Assembly: GCF_946480305.1 (NCBI RefSeq)
Contig: NZ_CAMLJQ010000013.1
Coordinates: forward strand, 1 to 64,000
Source of the DNA: an uncultured Caldimonas sp.
Lineage (GTDB): Bacteria > Pseudomonadota > Gammaproteobacteria > Burkholderiales > Burkholderiaceae
Direction: 5' to 3'
DNA: 64,000 nucleotides
This document shows positions 52,312 through 61,351 of the stretch, in pieces (the first letter of the stretch is position 1; the number at the start of each line of letters is the position of its first letter). The notes beneath the pieces are model-generated. The model saw only the letters and a program-made list of their open reading frames with translations, had not been told where the DNA came from and ran no database searches. Made by a program: the position numbers and the translations under genes.

Positions 52312-55205
52312 TGGCCGGCAGCGCCGGCGCGTCGACCCTCACATTCGAAGCCCTGTGCCTGCTGTGCAGGCTGGGCTGGCGATACGTCGACCATGAGACC
52401 GCCGCGCGGTGGCGGGGCAGCGCGCGCGAGCCGCTGCTGAAGCAGCGCCTCGTCGAGGTGCTGCAGACGCGCCGCTTCGACTACAAGGGGCAGTCCTACC
52501 CGTTGTCGCCCCACGGCATCGACCAGGTGGTGCGCGCGCTGTCTTCGGTGAACCTGGGTGACGGCCTGCTGCCGGCCAACCAGCGCGTCTACGGCAAGCT
52601 CGCGCTCGGCATCACGGTGACCGAGTTCATGCCGGACGGCAAACGGCACCAGCCCACCATCGCGTTGATCGACTGGAACGACCCCGCGGCCAACCGCTGG
52701 GACGTGACGGATGCGATGCCCTTGCTTTGCATGCAGGGGCAGCGCGAGCGCACGCTCGACCTGGTGTGCTACGTGAACGGCGTACCGCTGGCCGTCGTGC
52801 AAGCCGGAGCCGATGCCGTGGCCCGGCTGCTGCACCAGCAACGGCCCGACGAACTGCCGCATCTGCATGCCTACGTGCAACTGCTGCTCGCGCTGCGGCC
52901 CGGCGATGCACGCTATGGCACCACCGGGACGCCACAGCGGCTGTGGGCGCGGTGGCGCGACGAGGAGCACACCGACGTGCAGCACGCGCACTGGAAGAGC
53001 GCACCGCTCGACGCCGCCATGCTTGCCGCGCACGGCCGGCCGGCGCCGCAGCCGACGGCGTCGATCGGCGACCACGAGCGGCTCGTGGCCTCGCTGTTGC
53101 AGCCCGCGCGCCTGCTCGAGCTGCTGCGCTTCTTCATCCTGTTCGACCGCAGGGTCGGCAAGATCGTCGCGCGGCACCAGCAGTTCTTCGGCGTGCGCGC
53201 GCTGCTCAGGCGCATCAGCGAGCGTCGCGCGGACGGGGGGCGCGAAGGGGGCATCGCCTGGCACACCGCGGGCTCGGGCAAGAGCTACACGATGGTGTTT
53301 CTCACCCGCGCGCTGCTGCTGCGCGCAAGCCTGAAAGCATGCAGGGTCGTGGTGGTGACCGACCGGGTGGACCTCGAAGAGCAGCTCGCCGGCAACTTCA
53401 TCAACAGCGGGGCCTTCGGCTCGTCCATCGCCACGCGCAAGGACGGCGAGAAAGCCCGTGCGGCCTCCGGCCGCGAACTTGCGCGCCGCATCGGCCGGGG
53501 CACCGATCGCATCGTGTTCTCGCTGGTGCACAAGTTCAACACCGCCTCGCGCCTGCCCGAGTGCTACAACCCGTCGGCCGACCTGGTGGTGCTGGTCGAT
53601 GAAGGCCACCGCAGCCACGGGGGCCTGCACCACGAGCGCATGCGGCGCTCGCTGCCGCGGGCGGCCTATGTCGCCTTCACCGGCACGCCGCTGCTGCGAG
53701 GCGAGAAGGCGAACAACCCGTTCGGCCCCATCGTGCACGCCTATACGCTGCCGATGGCCGTGGACGACGGCGCGGTGGTGCCGCTGCTCTACGAGGCGCG
53801 CGTGCCCGAGCTGTCGGTGGACGAGGCGGCCGCGACCCGCTGGTTCGAGCACCTCACCGCCCAGCTGCCGCACGCGCAGGCGCAGCAGCTCAAGTGGCGG
53901 TTTGCCGACCAGCGGGCCGTGCACGGCGCCGCGGGCCGCATCCAGCTGATCGCCTGGGACATCGCGCTGCATTTCGATGAGCAGTTCAAGCAGCCGCGCA
54001 CCGGCCTGAAAGGCCAGATCGCCACCGCCAGCAAGCGTGACGCGATCCGCTACAAGCAGTGCCTCGATGCCACCGGCCTCGTGAGCAGTGCGGTGGTCAT
54101 CTCGGCGCCCGAGTCGCCGGAAGGCGATGTCGCGCCAGGGGCCGACCCGGACCACGAGGTGCAGCAGTGGTGGCGCGCGCACGTGGGCCGCCATGCCACG
54201 ACCTATGAACGCCAGGTGCTTGCGGGCTTTGCCGGCGACGAGGCGCCCGACCTGCTGATCGTGGTCGATCGCCTGCTCACGGGCTTCGACGCGCCGCGCA
54301 ATGCGGTGCTCTACATCGACAAGCCGTTGAAGCAGCATGCGCTGATCCAGGCGGTCGCCCGCGTGAACCGCCCGTGGCACGGCAAGCGCCACGGACTGCT
54401 CGTCGACTACCGCGGCGTGCTGCAGGAGCTCGACGTCACGTTGCAGGCCTACCAGGACCTGCAGGCCCGCATGCAGGCGGGCTACGACGCGGCGGATCTC
54501 GAGGGCCTGTACCGGCCCGTGGCCCGTGTGCAGGAGACACGGGTGCCCGCGCACACCCCCTCGTCGCCCGAGTACCAGACTGCTGTGCGCCAGTTGCGCC
54601 GGGTGGTCGATGAACACGTGCACGGCGTGAAGGTGCGCGAGCCGCAGGCGACCTACCGGGTAGACCCCGGGTCCGAGCCTGCATCGGATATTGCCCGGTG
54701 GAGCGACGAGCGACTGCGCCGCGAGGCTGCCTTGCTGCGGGGCCGCGTGACCCGGACGATCGAGGTCGACCTGGCCGGCGACGCCCGGGCACAGCAGGTG
54801 TATGGCGACCTGCTGGCCGAGGCCGTACAACGTGCGGAGGCGGCATTCGATCAACCGCGCAGGCAGTACGCCGTGTGGCGCGATGCGGCCCGCCGAGTGG
54901 CGCAAGGCGAACCGCTCGCAGACGAGCCCGCTCGCGACGACCCTGAACGGATTTGCTTCGACATCCTGCAACGGGCGTCCGGCGAGGATGGTTTCCACGC
55001 GACGCACGATGCGGCGCAGCTGCGCGCCGAGGCCCAGACCATGGCGCAGGTCGTGCGCCAGGCCTTGACCGAGCATTCGCTCCACCCGGCGGACGGCGAC
55101 GCCGCCATCCGGCGCGCCCTGCTGCCGCAGCTTTATCCGCGCTTGGGGCTGGAGCGCGCCAGGCTGGCGATCGAGCAGGTGATACGCGCCGTGCGCGACG
55201 CGTGA
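52308..55205 (+). CDS. hsdR: Type I R subunit with degenerate nuclease site (second system)
   Basis: A 965-residue motor subunit. The SF2 parts look sound: Walker A HTAGSGKSYTM (near residue 319), DEGHRSHGG (near 431), FTGTPLL, DRLLTGFDAPR and QAVARVNRPW. The N-terminal nuclease region reads LDLVCYVNGVPLAVVQAGAD. Intact enzymes have D-n13-E-x-K here (D151, E165 and K167 of EcoR124I); this protein keeps the Asp but has Gln for Glu and Gly for Lys. It should translocate DNA but probably cannot cut. The 4-nt overlap with the half-hsdS gene keeps it in the operon. It could have a non-cleaving role or be a relic. Confidence 0.9.
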   Translation: MMAGSAGASTLTFEALCLLCRLGWRYVDHETAARWRGSAREPLLKQRLVEVLQTRRFDYKGQSYPLSPHGIDQVVRALSSVNLGDGLLPANQRVYGKLALGITVTEFMPDGKRHQPTIALIDWNDPAANRWDVTDAMPLLCMQGQRERTLDLVCYVNGVPLAVVQAGADAVARLLHQQRPDELPHLHAYVQLLLALRPGDARYGTTGTPQRLWARWRDEEHTDVQHAHWKSAPLDAAMLAAHGRPAPQPTASIGDHERLVASLLQPARLLELLRFFILFDRRVGKIVARHQQFFGVRALLRRISERRADGGREGGIAWHTAGSGKSYTMVFLTRALLLRASLKACRVVVVTDRVDLEEQLAGNFINSGAFGSSIATRKDGEKARAASGRELARRIGRGTDRIVFSLVHKFNTASRLPECYNPSADLVVLVDEGHRSHGGLHHERMRRSLPRAAYVAFTGTPLLRGEKANNPFGPIVHAYTLPMAVDDGAVVPLLYEARVPELSVDEAAATRWFEHLTAQLPHAQAQQLKWRFADQRAVHGAAGRIQLIAWDIALHFDEQFKQPRTGLKGQIATASKRDAIRYKQCLDATGLVSSAVVISAPESPEGDVAPGADPDHEVQQWWRAHVGRHATTYERQVLAGFAGDEAPDLLIVVDRLLTGFDAPRNAVLYIDKPLKQHALIQAVARVNRPWHGKRHGLLVDYRGVLQELDVTLQAYQDLQARMQAGYDAADLEGLYRPVARVQETRVPAHTPSSPEYQTAVRQLRRVVDEHVHGVKVREPQATYRVDPGSEPASDIARWSDERLRREAALLRGRVTRTIEVDLAGDARAQQVYGDLLAEAVQRAEAAFDQPRRQYAVWRDAARRVAQGEPLADEPARDDPERICFDILQRASGEDGFHATHDAAQLRAEAQTMAQVVRQALTEHSLHPADGDAAIRRALLPQLYPRLGLERARLAIEQVIRAVRDA

Positions 55206-55227
55206 TGCTCCGCCGCAGCCGGCGGCC

Positions 55228-55581
55228 TCACGCCTGCACGATCATCTCGAAGCCGCCATAGATCAACCGCTTGCCGTCGAACGGCATCGGGTTCGTCTCC
55301 GGTTCCAGCCGCGGATCGGCCATCACCTTGGCCATGCCGGCGTCGCGCACCGCCTTCGACGGCCAGGTGATCCAAGAGAACACCACGGTCTCGTCGTCCT
55401 GGCACTTCACCGCCATCGGGAACGAGGTGAGCTTGCCCTGGGGCACGTCGTCGCCCCAGCATTCGACGACGCTCAATGCGCCGTGCTCCTTGAACACCAC
55501 CGACGCCAGCTCGGCGTGCCGGCGGTAGGTCTCGCGGTTGGCCGTCGGTACTGCGGCCACGAATCCATCGACGTAGGTCAT
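55228..55581 (-). CDS. DUF1428 family protein
   Basis: A 117-residue protein with the DUF1428 pattern: MTYVDGFVAAVPTANRETYRRHAELASVVFKEHGAL, VVECWGDDVPQGKLTSFPMAV, VVFSWITWPSKAVRDAGMAKVMADPRL and FDGKRLIYGGFEMIV. The fold is related to ABM-type dimeric alpha-beta barrels, but the function is unknown. It converges on the second hsdR with 22 nt between stops. The 116 nt upstream, to the AraC-type gene stop, hold its promoter. Confidence 0.9.
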   Translation of the reverse strand: MTYVDGFVAAVPTANRETYRRHAELASVVFKEHGALSVVECWGDDVPQGKLTSFPMAVKCQDDETVVFSWITWPSKAVRDAGMAKVMADPRLEPETNPMPFDGKRLIYGGFEMIVQA

Positions 55582-55697
55582 GTGTGTTGCTCCTGGTTGG
55601 GGCGCCTGCCGGTGCAGGCGCCTCTTCGACGACGAGTGACCGGGTCGGTTTTCGACGCTTGGGCGCACCCAAGTTGTAAAAAGTGGCGCCACCACCC

Positions 55698-56567
55698 TCA
55701 ACGCACCGGGATGTAGATGCGGGTCACCATCGCTTCCGGGTAGCGCGAGGTGCACACGTCGGTGACCTCGAAGTCCGGGCCTTCCGCGCGCTCCAGCCCG
55801 GAGCGTGGCAGCCATACCCCGTAGGCGTGCTGCCAGATGCCGGGCACTGCCGCGGCCGGCCCATCGGCCACGAGTTCGGCGTAGCGGCCGGCGGGTAACG
55901 TCACGGCTGTGTAGTCGGGCGGCAGCCCCCGCGTGCCCGCCCCAGCGTGGACCAGTTCTCCCACCAGGAAGGAGAAGCCGCCCTCGTCGTCGAAGCCGTG
56001 GCTTACGCCATGCACCATGGCCGGCGCCGCACGTCGCGGGATCTGCAGATACGACTCAGTCTCGCCGAAGTGCTGATAGAAGCCGGGAATCTCGGCGAAG
56101 CACCGACCCTCCTGCAATGCGGTGCGGTAGCTGCGGCCCACCACCTGCAGCTCGCGCCGTTGCACGAGGGTCGGCTCGCGCCAACTCGATGGCGAGGTCA
56201 GCGCGAGGCCATCGACGCGCACGGGCGCCTGCAACGCGGTGGGCACCGGCGCCGCACGGTAGCGCGCTGGCGTGCGGCCGAACTGGGCCTCGAAGGCGCG
56301 CGTGAAGGCCGCCTGAGAACCGTAGCCGTGCTCCAGCGCGATCGAGACGATGGGCTCGTCGGTCGCTTCGAGGCGCCGCGCTGCCTCGCTCAGTCGTCGC
56401 CGGCGCAGATAGTCCTGCACGGTGTGGCCGCTCAACGCATGGAACACGCGTTGAAAGTGGTACGGGGACATGCAGGCCAGGGCGGCCAGCGCACGCGCAT
56501 CCAGTGCCTCGTGAAGATGGGTCTCGATGTGGTCGAGTGCGGATTGGATGCGTTGCAACGGGGTCAT
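55698..56567 (-). CDS. AraC family regulator with GyrI-like ligand-binding domain
   Basis: A 289-residue protein. Two N-terminal helix-turn-helix motifs (LDARALAALACMSPYHFQRVF and EPIVSIALEHGYGSQAAFTRAFEAQFG) are followed by a GyrI-like/SOUL-type domain (residues ~120-289) with VQRRELQVVGRSYRTAL, DYTAVTLPAGRYAELVADG, IWQHAYGVWLP and VTRIYIPVR. This Rob/SoxS-Rob-like pairing usually senses hydrophobic ligands or drugs. ATG 56567 was chosen. It is divergent from the DUF6644-like gene with 157 nt between starts. Targets are unknown. Confidence 0.9.
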   Translation of the reverse strand: MTPLQRIQSALDHIETHLHEALDARALAALACMSPYHFQRVFHALSGHTVQDYLRRRRLSEAARRLEATDEPIVSIALEHGYGSQAAFTRAFEAQFGRTPARYRAAPVPTALQAPVRVDGLALTSPSSWREPTLVQRRELQVVGRSYRTALQEGRCFAEIPGFYQHFGETESYLQIPRRAAPAMVHGVSHGFDDEGGFSFLVGELVHAGAGTRGLPPDYTAVTLPAGRYAELVADGPAAAVPGIWQHAYGVWLPRSGLERAEGPDFEVTDVCTSRYPEAMVTRIYIPVR

Positions 56568-56724
56568 GCGATGGAGGGGTGGGGTGACAGGCTGCGCAGT
56601 TATAGCAACGCGACCGGCCGCCCGTATTGATCGGCCGTGCGCTTCTTCGAGGCCCGGGCTTTGGTGCTGCGCGGCGAATGACCTGGAGGTGGCGCGTGCC
56701 ATGCGCTCTTGCTACCGTTCGCGC

Positions 56725-57180
56725 ATGCCGACCGCCCTCGACCGCATCGCCGCCTACGACGGCCTCTCGTGGATCAGCAGCCACCCGACCGCGTACCCGG
56801 CGCTGGAGGTGGTGCACATCGTCGGCATCGCGTTGCTGCTCGGCAGCCTGGTCGTCTTCGAGTTGCGCGTCTGGGGGGTGGTGCGGGAGCTGCCGGCGCC
56901 GGCCCTCGCCCGGCTGGCGTTGAGCCTGAGCCTGGGCGGCTTTGCCCTCGCCGCCGGCAGCGGGCTGTTGATGTTCGCGAGCCAGCCGGGCGAGTTGCTG
57001 ACCAACCGGGCCTTCGTCTGGAAGATGGGCCTGCTGATGCTGGCCGGCACCAACGCCGCGATGTTCCATGCGCGCGGTGGCGTGCGGCGAGCCGATGCCG
57101 TGGCGCGTGTGCAGACCGTGCTGTCGCTGGGGGTTTGGCTGGCTGTCATCATCTGTGGCCGTTGGATTGCCTACGTCTGA
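56725..57180 (+). CDS. DUF6644-like membrane protein
   Basis: A 151-residue protein with four predicted helices: ALEVVHIVGIALLLGSLVVFELRVWG, LALSLSLGGFALAAGSGLLMFAS, FVWKMGLLMLAGTNAAMFHA and TVLSLGVWLAVIICGRWIAYV. I recognise it as DUF6644-like; the function is unknown. Conserved His residues on the first and third helices could bind heme or metal, but this is a guess. ATG 56725 was chosen, with ATG 56701 as alternative. The DUF6152-like gene starts 12 nt later and is probably its partner. Confidence 0.75.
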   Translation: MPTALDRIAAYDGLSWISSHPTAYPALEVVHIVGIALLLGSLVVFELRVWGVVRELPAPALARLALSLSLGGFALAAGSGLLMFASQPGELLTNRAFVWKMGLLMLAGTNAAMFHARGGVRRADAVARVQTVLSLGVWLAVIICGRWIAYV

Positions 57181-57192
57181 ACGGAGCCTCCC

Positions 57193-57684
57193 ATGCAAGA
57201 CAGACGACTCTCGCGGCGCAACGTGCTGGCAGCCGGCGCGGGCCTGCTCTCCGGCTGGCTGGTGCCGGCCCGCGCCCACCACGGCTGGAGCAGCTTCGAC
57301 CAGACCCGCCCGCTCTACCTCGACGGGCGCGCGGCCACTGTGCAGTGGCGCAACCCGCATGTGGAGCTGGTGCTCGAACTGGCCGGCCCGCTGCAGCTGC
57401 CGCCCGATCTCAAGCAGCGCACGCTGCCCGAGCAGAGCGCCCGCGTCGATGGCCCGGCAATCCTGGCTGCCACGCAGTTACCCAGGCGGCGCGACAAGCG
57501 CTGGACCATCGAGCTGGCGCCGCTCACGCGCGTGCAGGCCTGGGGGGTGCCGGAGATCAAGCCCGGCATGCCGCTCGCGTTGATCGGCTTCACCTTCGAA
57601 GGCGAAAAAGGCGAGCCGGTGCTGCGTGCCGAATACGTGTTCGTCGACGGCAAGGCCTACGGCATGCGCTCGTCGCCCGCCTGA
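57193..57684 (+). CDS. DUF6152-like exported protein
   Basis: A 163-residue protein with a twin-arginine signal (LSRRNVLAAGAGLLSGWLVPARA), then HHGWSSFDQTRPLYLDGRAATVQWRNPHVEL, the DUF6152 pattern. It ends with a second beta-rich block (VLRAEYVFVDGKAYGMRSS). The HH and HV residues may bind metal. It starts 12 nt after the membrane protein gene and the two probably form a two-gene unit; the function is unknown. Confidence 0.8.
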   Translation: MQDRRLSRRNVLAAGAGLLSGWLVPARAHHGWSSFDQTRPLYLDGRAATVQWRNPHVELVLELAGPLQLPPDLKQRTLPEQSARVDGPAILAATQLPRRRDKRWTIELAPLTRVQAWGVPEIKPGMPLALIGFTFEGEKGEPVLRAEYVFVDGKAYGMRSSPA

Positions 57685-57722
57685 CGGACGTTGGGGGCGC
57701 GGATGCGGTCCAATCCGCATCC

Positions 57723-57929
57723 ATGGACATCGAACAACGCCTCACCGACCTCGAAATCAAGTTCAGCTTTGCCGAAGACGCGCTCGACCAGCTCAACGAG
57801 GTGGTCGTGCGCCAGCAGGCGCTGATCGAAACGCTCGCGCGCGAAGTGGCCAGCCTGCGCCAGCGCACCGACGACGGCAGCGGCGCGGCGCTGCGCAGCC
57901 CGCGCGAGGAACTGCCGCCGCACTATTGA
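57723..57929 (+). CDS. slyX: SlyX protein
   Basis: A 68-residue coiled-coil protein matching SlyX: MDIEQRLTDLEIKFSFAEDALDQLNEVVVRQQALIETL, a heptad-rich helix, and the short proline-rich end EELPPHY. The SlyX function is unknown. The length fits the family. It starts 38 nt after the DUF6152 gene and its stop is 10 nt from the convergent helicase stop. Confidence 0.93.
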   Translation: MDIEQRLTDLEIKFSFAEDALDQLNEVVVRQQALIETLAREVASLRQRTDDGSGAALRSPREELPPHY

Positions 57930-57939
57930 CGGCCGCGCC

Positions 57940-59568
57940 TCAGCGCCGCCCGCCCCGCCGCGCCTGCCACAGCGGCCGCCGGCTCTTGAGCTGCCGCTCG
58001 ATGCCGCGGTTCAGCTCGTCGCGCAGCGTCGCCACGGCTTCCACGTGGCCGTAGGCGCCTTCGAAGCGCAGGTCCAGCCACAACCACAGCGAGCACAGGC
58101 GCAGCGCCTGTTCCATGCGGTCGAGCCGGCTGTGGCCGTCCACGTCGTGCACGAACCACGGCTCGCCGGCGTTGCCGTTGCGCGCGTGGCTGGCGGCCCA
58201 GGCGAGGTAGTGGTCGAGCTGGTAGCTCGTGTCGGCATCGACCGGGGCCTGCGCGTAGACGAAGCGGTTGCCGAGGCTCAGCGTGCCGGCGATGCGGTCG
58301 AGATGGTCGGCGATCTGCAGCATGTTGTCCAGCGCGGCGACCTCGAAGTGCTGGTTGTCGAGTTCGAGCTGTTCCATGAACACGCCGAGCACGTCGCGCA
58401 GCTTCTGGCGGCCCAGCCGCTCGGCGATGGTCTGCACGTGCCACGCGGTGGGCGCCACGCGCGCCTTGAAGCCGACCGGCGCCTTGGGCTGCCGCTGCAG
58501 CAGGTGCTGCAACAGCCTCAATGACGTGGCGTCGGCTTCGCGCAGCACGCCGGCAAAGCCTTCTTCGTGCATCCCGAAGCGCCCGGCGCGGCCGGCGATC
58601 TGGTGCGCCTCGCTTTCGGTGAGGTCGCGGTCGGCTTCGCCGTCGAACTTGCTCATCGTGCTGAACAGCACGCGGCGGATCGGCAGGTTCAGGCCCATGC
58701 CGATGGCGTCGGTCGCCACCAGCACCTGCGATTCGCCGCTGGCGAAGCGCTCGGCCTCGCCGCGGCGCACCTCGGGCGGCAGCGCGCCGTAGATCACGCT
58801 CACCTTCAGGCCGTTCTCGGCGATGCGGTCGCGCAGCATCAGCACGTCGCGGCGGCTGAAGGCCACCACTGCGTCGCCCTTCTTCAATGAATGCAGCGAC
58901 ACCGGCGTCTTGAGCAGCTGCACGTGCTGCTTGCGCTCGAAGTGGCGCACCTCGCAGGTCTCGCCGCAGACCTCGAGCAGGCGCTGGATCGCGTCGACGG
59001 CGTAGGCCGAGCAGATCACGATCACCTCGCAGGCCGGCACGCCGACGATGGCTTGCGTCCAGGCCCAGCCGCGGTCGGGGTCGAACAGCATCTGCGCCTC
59101 GTCGATCACGGCCACGTCGACGATCTCGCGCGTGTTGACCATCTCCACGGTGCTCGACACCGCCCGTGCACCGGGCGACGGCACGTGCTCCTCGCCGGTC
59201 AGCAGCGAGCACGGCACGCCGCGCGCTTCGAGCCGGTCGCGCCCTTCGAGCGCGAGCAGCCGCAACGGCGCGAGATAGGCCCCGGACTCTGCCTGCGCCA
59301 GCCGTTCGAAGGCGGCGTGCGTCTTGCCGCTGTTGGGCGGGCCGACGAACAGCGTCACACGGCGGGCGAGCCGGCGTGCGGTGGCGAAGCTGTCGGGGTA
59401 GCCGTGGAAGGCGAGTTCGGTGTTGAGGCTGTCGAGCGTCTGCAGCTCGGCTGCGCGGCGCGCCCGGCGCTCGTCGGCGTGGCGCTCCGGCGTGTCGGCG
59501 TGCGCAGGCACGCGGCGGGCTTGGGGAGAAGACGGGGCGGCGGCTTGCAGCAGGGAAGGTATTTTCAT
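57940..59568 (-). CDS. Suv3-like DEAD-family RNA helicase
   Basis: A 542-residue SF2 helicase of the Suv3 type. Walker A is GPPNSGKT (near residue 76) and motif II is the unusual DEAQ (VIDEAQMLFDPDRGWAWTQAI). Motif III is CSAYA, and motifs V-VI are LVATDAIGMGLNLPIRRVLFSTMSKFDG and EAHQIAGRAGRFG. The C-terminal ~150 residues hold the helical bundle and a basic end. Mitochondrial Suv3 works in the RNA degradosome; bacterial homologues occur in alpha- and betaproteobacteria and probably act in RNA turnover. The N-terminal ~45 residues are charged. It is divergent from the fructosamine kinase gene with 153 nt between starts. Confidence 0.88.
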   Translation of the reverse strand: MKIPSLLQAAAPSSPQARRVPAHADTPERHADERRARRAAELQTLDSLNTELAFHGYPDSFATARRLARRVTLFVGPPNSGKTHAAFERLAQAESGAYLAPLRLLALEGRDRLEARGVPCSLLTGEEHVPSPGARAVSSTVEMVNTREIVDVAVIDEAQMLFDPDRGWAWTQAIVGVPACEVIVICSAYAVDAIQRLLEVCGETCEVRHFERKQHVQLLKTPVSLHSLKKGDAVVAFSRRDVLMLRDRIAENGLKVSVIYGALPPEVRRGEAERFASGESQVLVATDAIGMGLNLPIRRVLFSTMSKFDGEADRDLTESEAHQIAGRAGRFGMHEEGFAGVLREADATSLRLLQHLLQRQPKAPVGFKARVAPTAWHVQTIAERLGRQKLRDVLGVFMEQLELDNQHFEVAALDNMLQIADHLDRIAGTLSLGNRFVYAQAPVDADTSYQLDHYLAWAASHARNGNAGEPWFVHDVDGHSRLDRMEQALRLCSLWLWLDLRFEGAYGHVEAVATLRDELNRGIERQLKSRRPLWQARRGGRR

Positions 59569-59721
59569 CGGGGGGCGCTCAAGGGCGCCGCTTGCTCAAA
59601 GGCGGCTAGCTTAGGGCATGGCGGCTGAAGTCAAGCCCCACGGCGGCAGAAGCAGGTGCGGCCTGCCAACAAATACATGCGTGAACTGCTCCACCTTGAG
59701 GCGCTCGCCATACTGGCCGGC

Positions 59722-60633
59722 ATGCGCTCCAACACGCCGATCGTCGACATGCTGCACGCGCGGTTCGGCGGGCGGTGGTCGGTCGAGCCGTTGAATGCCA
59801 GTTCGTTCTGCGCGACGTGGCGGGCCAGGGGCGCAGGCCGGCGGCTGTTCGTGAAGTCGGTACCGGCGGCCGCGGCCGACGTGCTGGAGGCCGAGGCCGA
59901 CGGCCTGCGCGCACTGGCCTCCAGCGGCACCCTGCGCGTGCCCGAGGTGGTGCATGAAGGCCTCTCGGCGGAGCATGGCGTGATGTTCCTGGCGCTGGAG
60001 GAGCTGCAGATGCGCGCACCGGATGCAGGTTTTGCCGAACGCTTCGGGCGGGCACTCGGCGCGCTGCACCTCGCCACGCCGCCGATGGGCGGTGGGCGCT
60101 ACGGCTGGCACCGCGACAACATGCTCGGCGGCACGCCACAGCGCAACCGCTGGAGCGCGCAGGGGGGTCTGGCCGGATGGATGCAGTTCTTCGCCACCGA
60201 ACGCCTGGGCGCGCTGTGCGAGCGGTTGCACGCGCGCGGCATGGGCCGCGAGCTGATCGACGCCACCGAGCAGGTGGTGCAGGCCCTGCCCCGTTACTTC
60301 GACGATGGCCACGTCCCGCGGGCGAGCCTGGTGCACGGCGACCTCTGGTCCGGCAACTGGGCCATGCTCACAGACGGCACGCCGGTGGTGTACGACCCGG
60401 CCGTCTCGTGCTCCGACGCCGAGGCGGAGCTGGCCATGATGGAGCTGTTCGGCAGCCCGTCACCCGCGTTCTGGGCAGCCTATCGCGACACGGCAGGGCT
60501 GCACCCCGGCTACCCGCGGCGGCGCGGGCTCTACCAGCTCTATCACCTGCTCAACCACACGCTGCTGTTTGGCGGGGCATATGCCGGGCAGGCGCTGGGT
60601 TGCGCGCAGGCCCTGCTGCGCGGCCGCGGTTGA
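59722..60633 (+). CDS. Fructosamine kinase family protein
   Basis: A 303-residue kinase-fold protein. N-terminal lobe features include LFVKSVPAAAADVLEAEADGLRAL, and the catalytic loop is LVHGDLWSGNW followed by the DPA metal-binding motif in VVYDPAV. It matches fructosamine-3-kinase/ketoamine kinases, which phosphorylate glycated lysines so that the adduct falls off. ATG 59722 was chosen because the family N-terminus starts about there; the frame is open to 59656. LeuE/LysE starts 65 nt later on the same strand. Confidence 0.9.
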   Translation: MRSNTPIVDMLHARFGGRWSVEPLNASSFCATWRARGAGRRLFVKSVPAAAADVLEAEADGLRALASSGTLRVPEVVHEGLSAEHGVMFLALEELQMRAPDAGFAERFGRALGALHLATPPMGGGRYGWHRDNMLGGTPQRNRWSAQGGLAGWMQFFATERLGALCERLHARGMGRELIDATEQVVQALPRYFDDGHVPRASLVHGDLWSGNWAMLTDGTPVVYDPAVSCSDAEAELAMMELFGSPSPAFWAAYRDTAGLHPGYPRRRGLYQLYHLLNHTLLFGGAYAGQALGCAQALLRGRG

Positions 60634-60698
60634 ACGGATCTCGGCCTGCAAACCAGGCCGCCGCATGGAAGAATCGACGCCTTGCCCGGAGCCCCACC

Positions 60699-61343
60699 AT
60701 GATTTACGGCATCACCGACCTGCCCACCTTCATCCTCGGCACCATCTTCATCGTGCTGCTGCCCGGCCCCAATTCGCTGTACGTGATGTCGGTGGCGTCG
60801 CGCTGGGGCGTGGCGGCGGGCTACCGCGGGGCGTGCGGCGTGTTCGTCGGCGACGCGATCCTGATGCTGCTGTCCGCCGGCGGCGCGGCGTCGCTGCTCA
60901 AGACCACGCCCGCGTTGTTCCTGGTGATCAAGTACGCCGGCGCCGCTTACCTGGCCTGGGTGGGCATCGGCCTGCTGCGCTCGGCTTTCGCGATGTGGCG
61001 CGGGCACGGCGACAACGCCGCCGCGCCGCCGCCGGACGCAAGCCGCCCGTTCCGCGCGGCGCTGCTGATCAGCCTGATGAACCCCAAGGCGATCCTGTTC
61101 TTCGTGTCGTTCTTCATCCAGTTCGTCGACCCGGGCTATGCCCACCCCGAGCTGTCGTTCCTGCTGCTGGGCACCATCGTGCAGATCTGCAGCGCGGCCT
61201 ACCTGTCGCTGCTGATCTTCGGCGGCGCGTATCTCGCGCAGCAGTTCCGGCGCCGCCGCAAGCTGGCCGCGGCGGGCACCGGGGGCGTGGGCGGGCTGTT
61301 CCTGGGCTTCGGCGCCAAGCTGGCGAGCGCCACGCTCGGCTGA
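60699..61343 (+). CDS. leuE: LeuE/LysE family amino-acid exporter
   Basis: A 214-residue inner-membrane protein with six helices and the LysE/RhtB signature near the N-terminus (IFIVLLPGPNSLYVMSVASRWG). It continues with IKYAGAAYLAWVGIGLLRSAF and ALLISLMNPKAILFFVSFFIQFV. The length and sequence resemble LeuE, which exports leucine and analogues by proton antiport. The symbol is by similarity; the substrate is not proven. It is followed convergently by the chemoreceptor gene with 8 nt between stops. Confidence 0.88.
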   Translation: MIYGITDLPTFILGTIFIVLLPGPNSLYVMSVASRWGVAAGYRGACGVFVGDAILMLLSAGGAASLLKTTPALFLVIKYAGAAYLAWVGIGLLRSAFAMWRGHGDNAAAPPPDASRPFRAALLISLMNPKAILFFVSFFIQFVDPGYAHPELSFLLLGTIVQICSAAYLSLLIFGGAYLAQQFRRRRKLAAAGTGGVGGLFLGFGAKLASATLG

Positions 61344-61351
61344 GGCTCGCG

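Noticed and set aside
52044..55085. A 1013-residue minus-strand open frame opposite the second hsdR
   Set aside because: Shadow of HsdR; no recognisable motifs and typical mirror composition of high-GC coding DNA.
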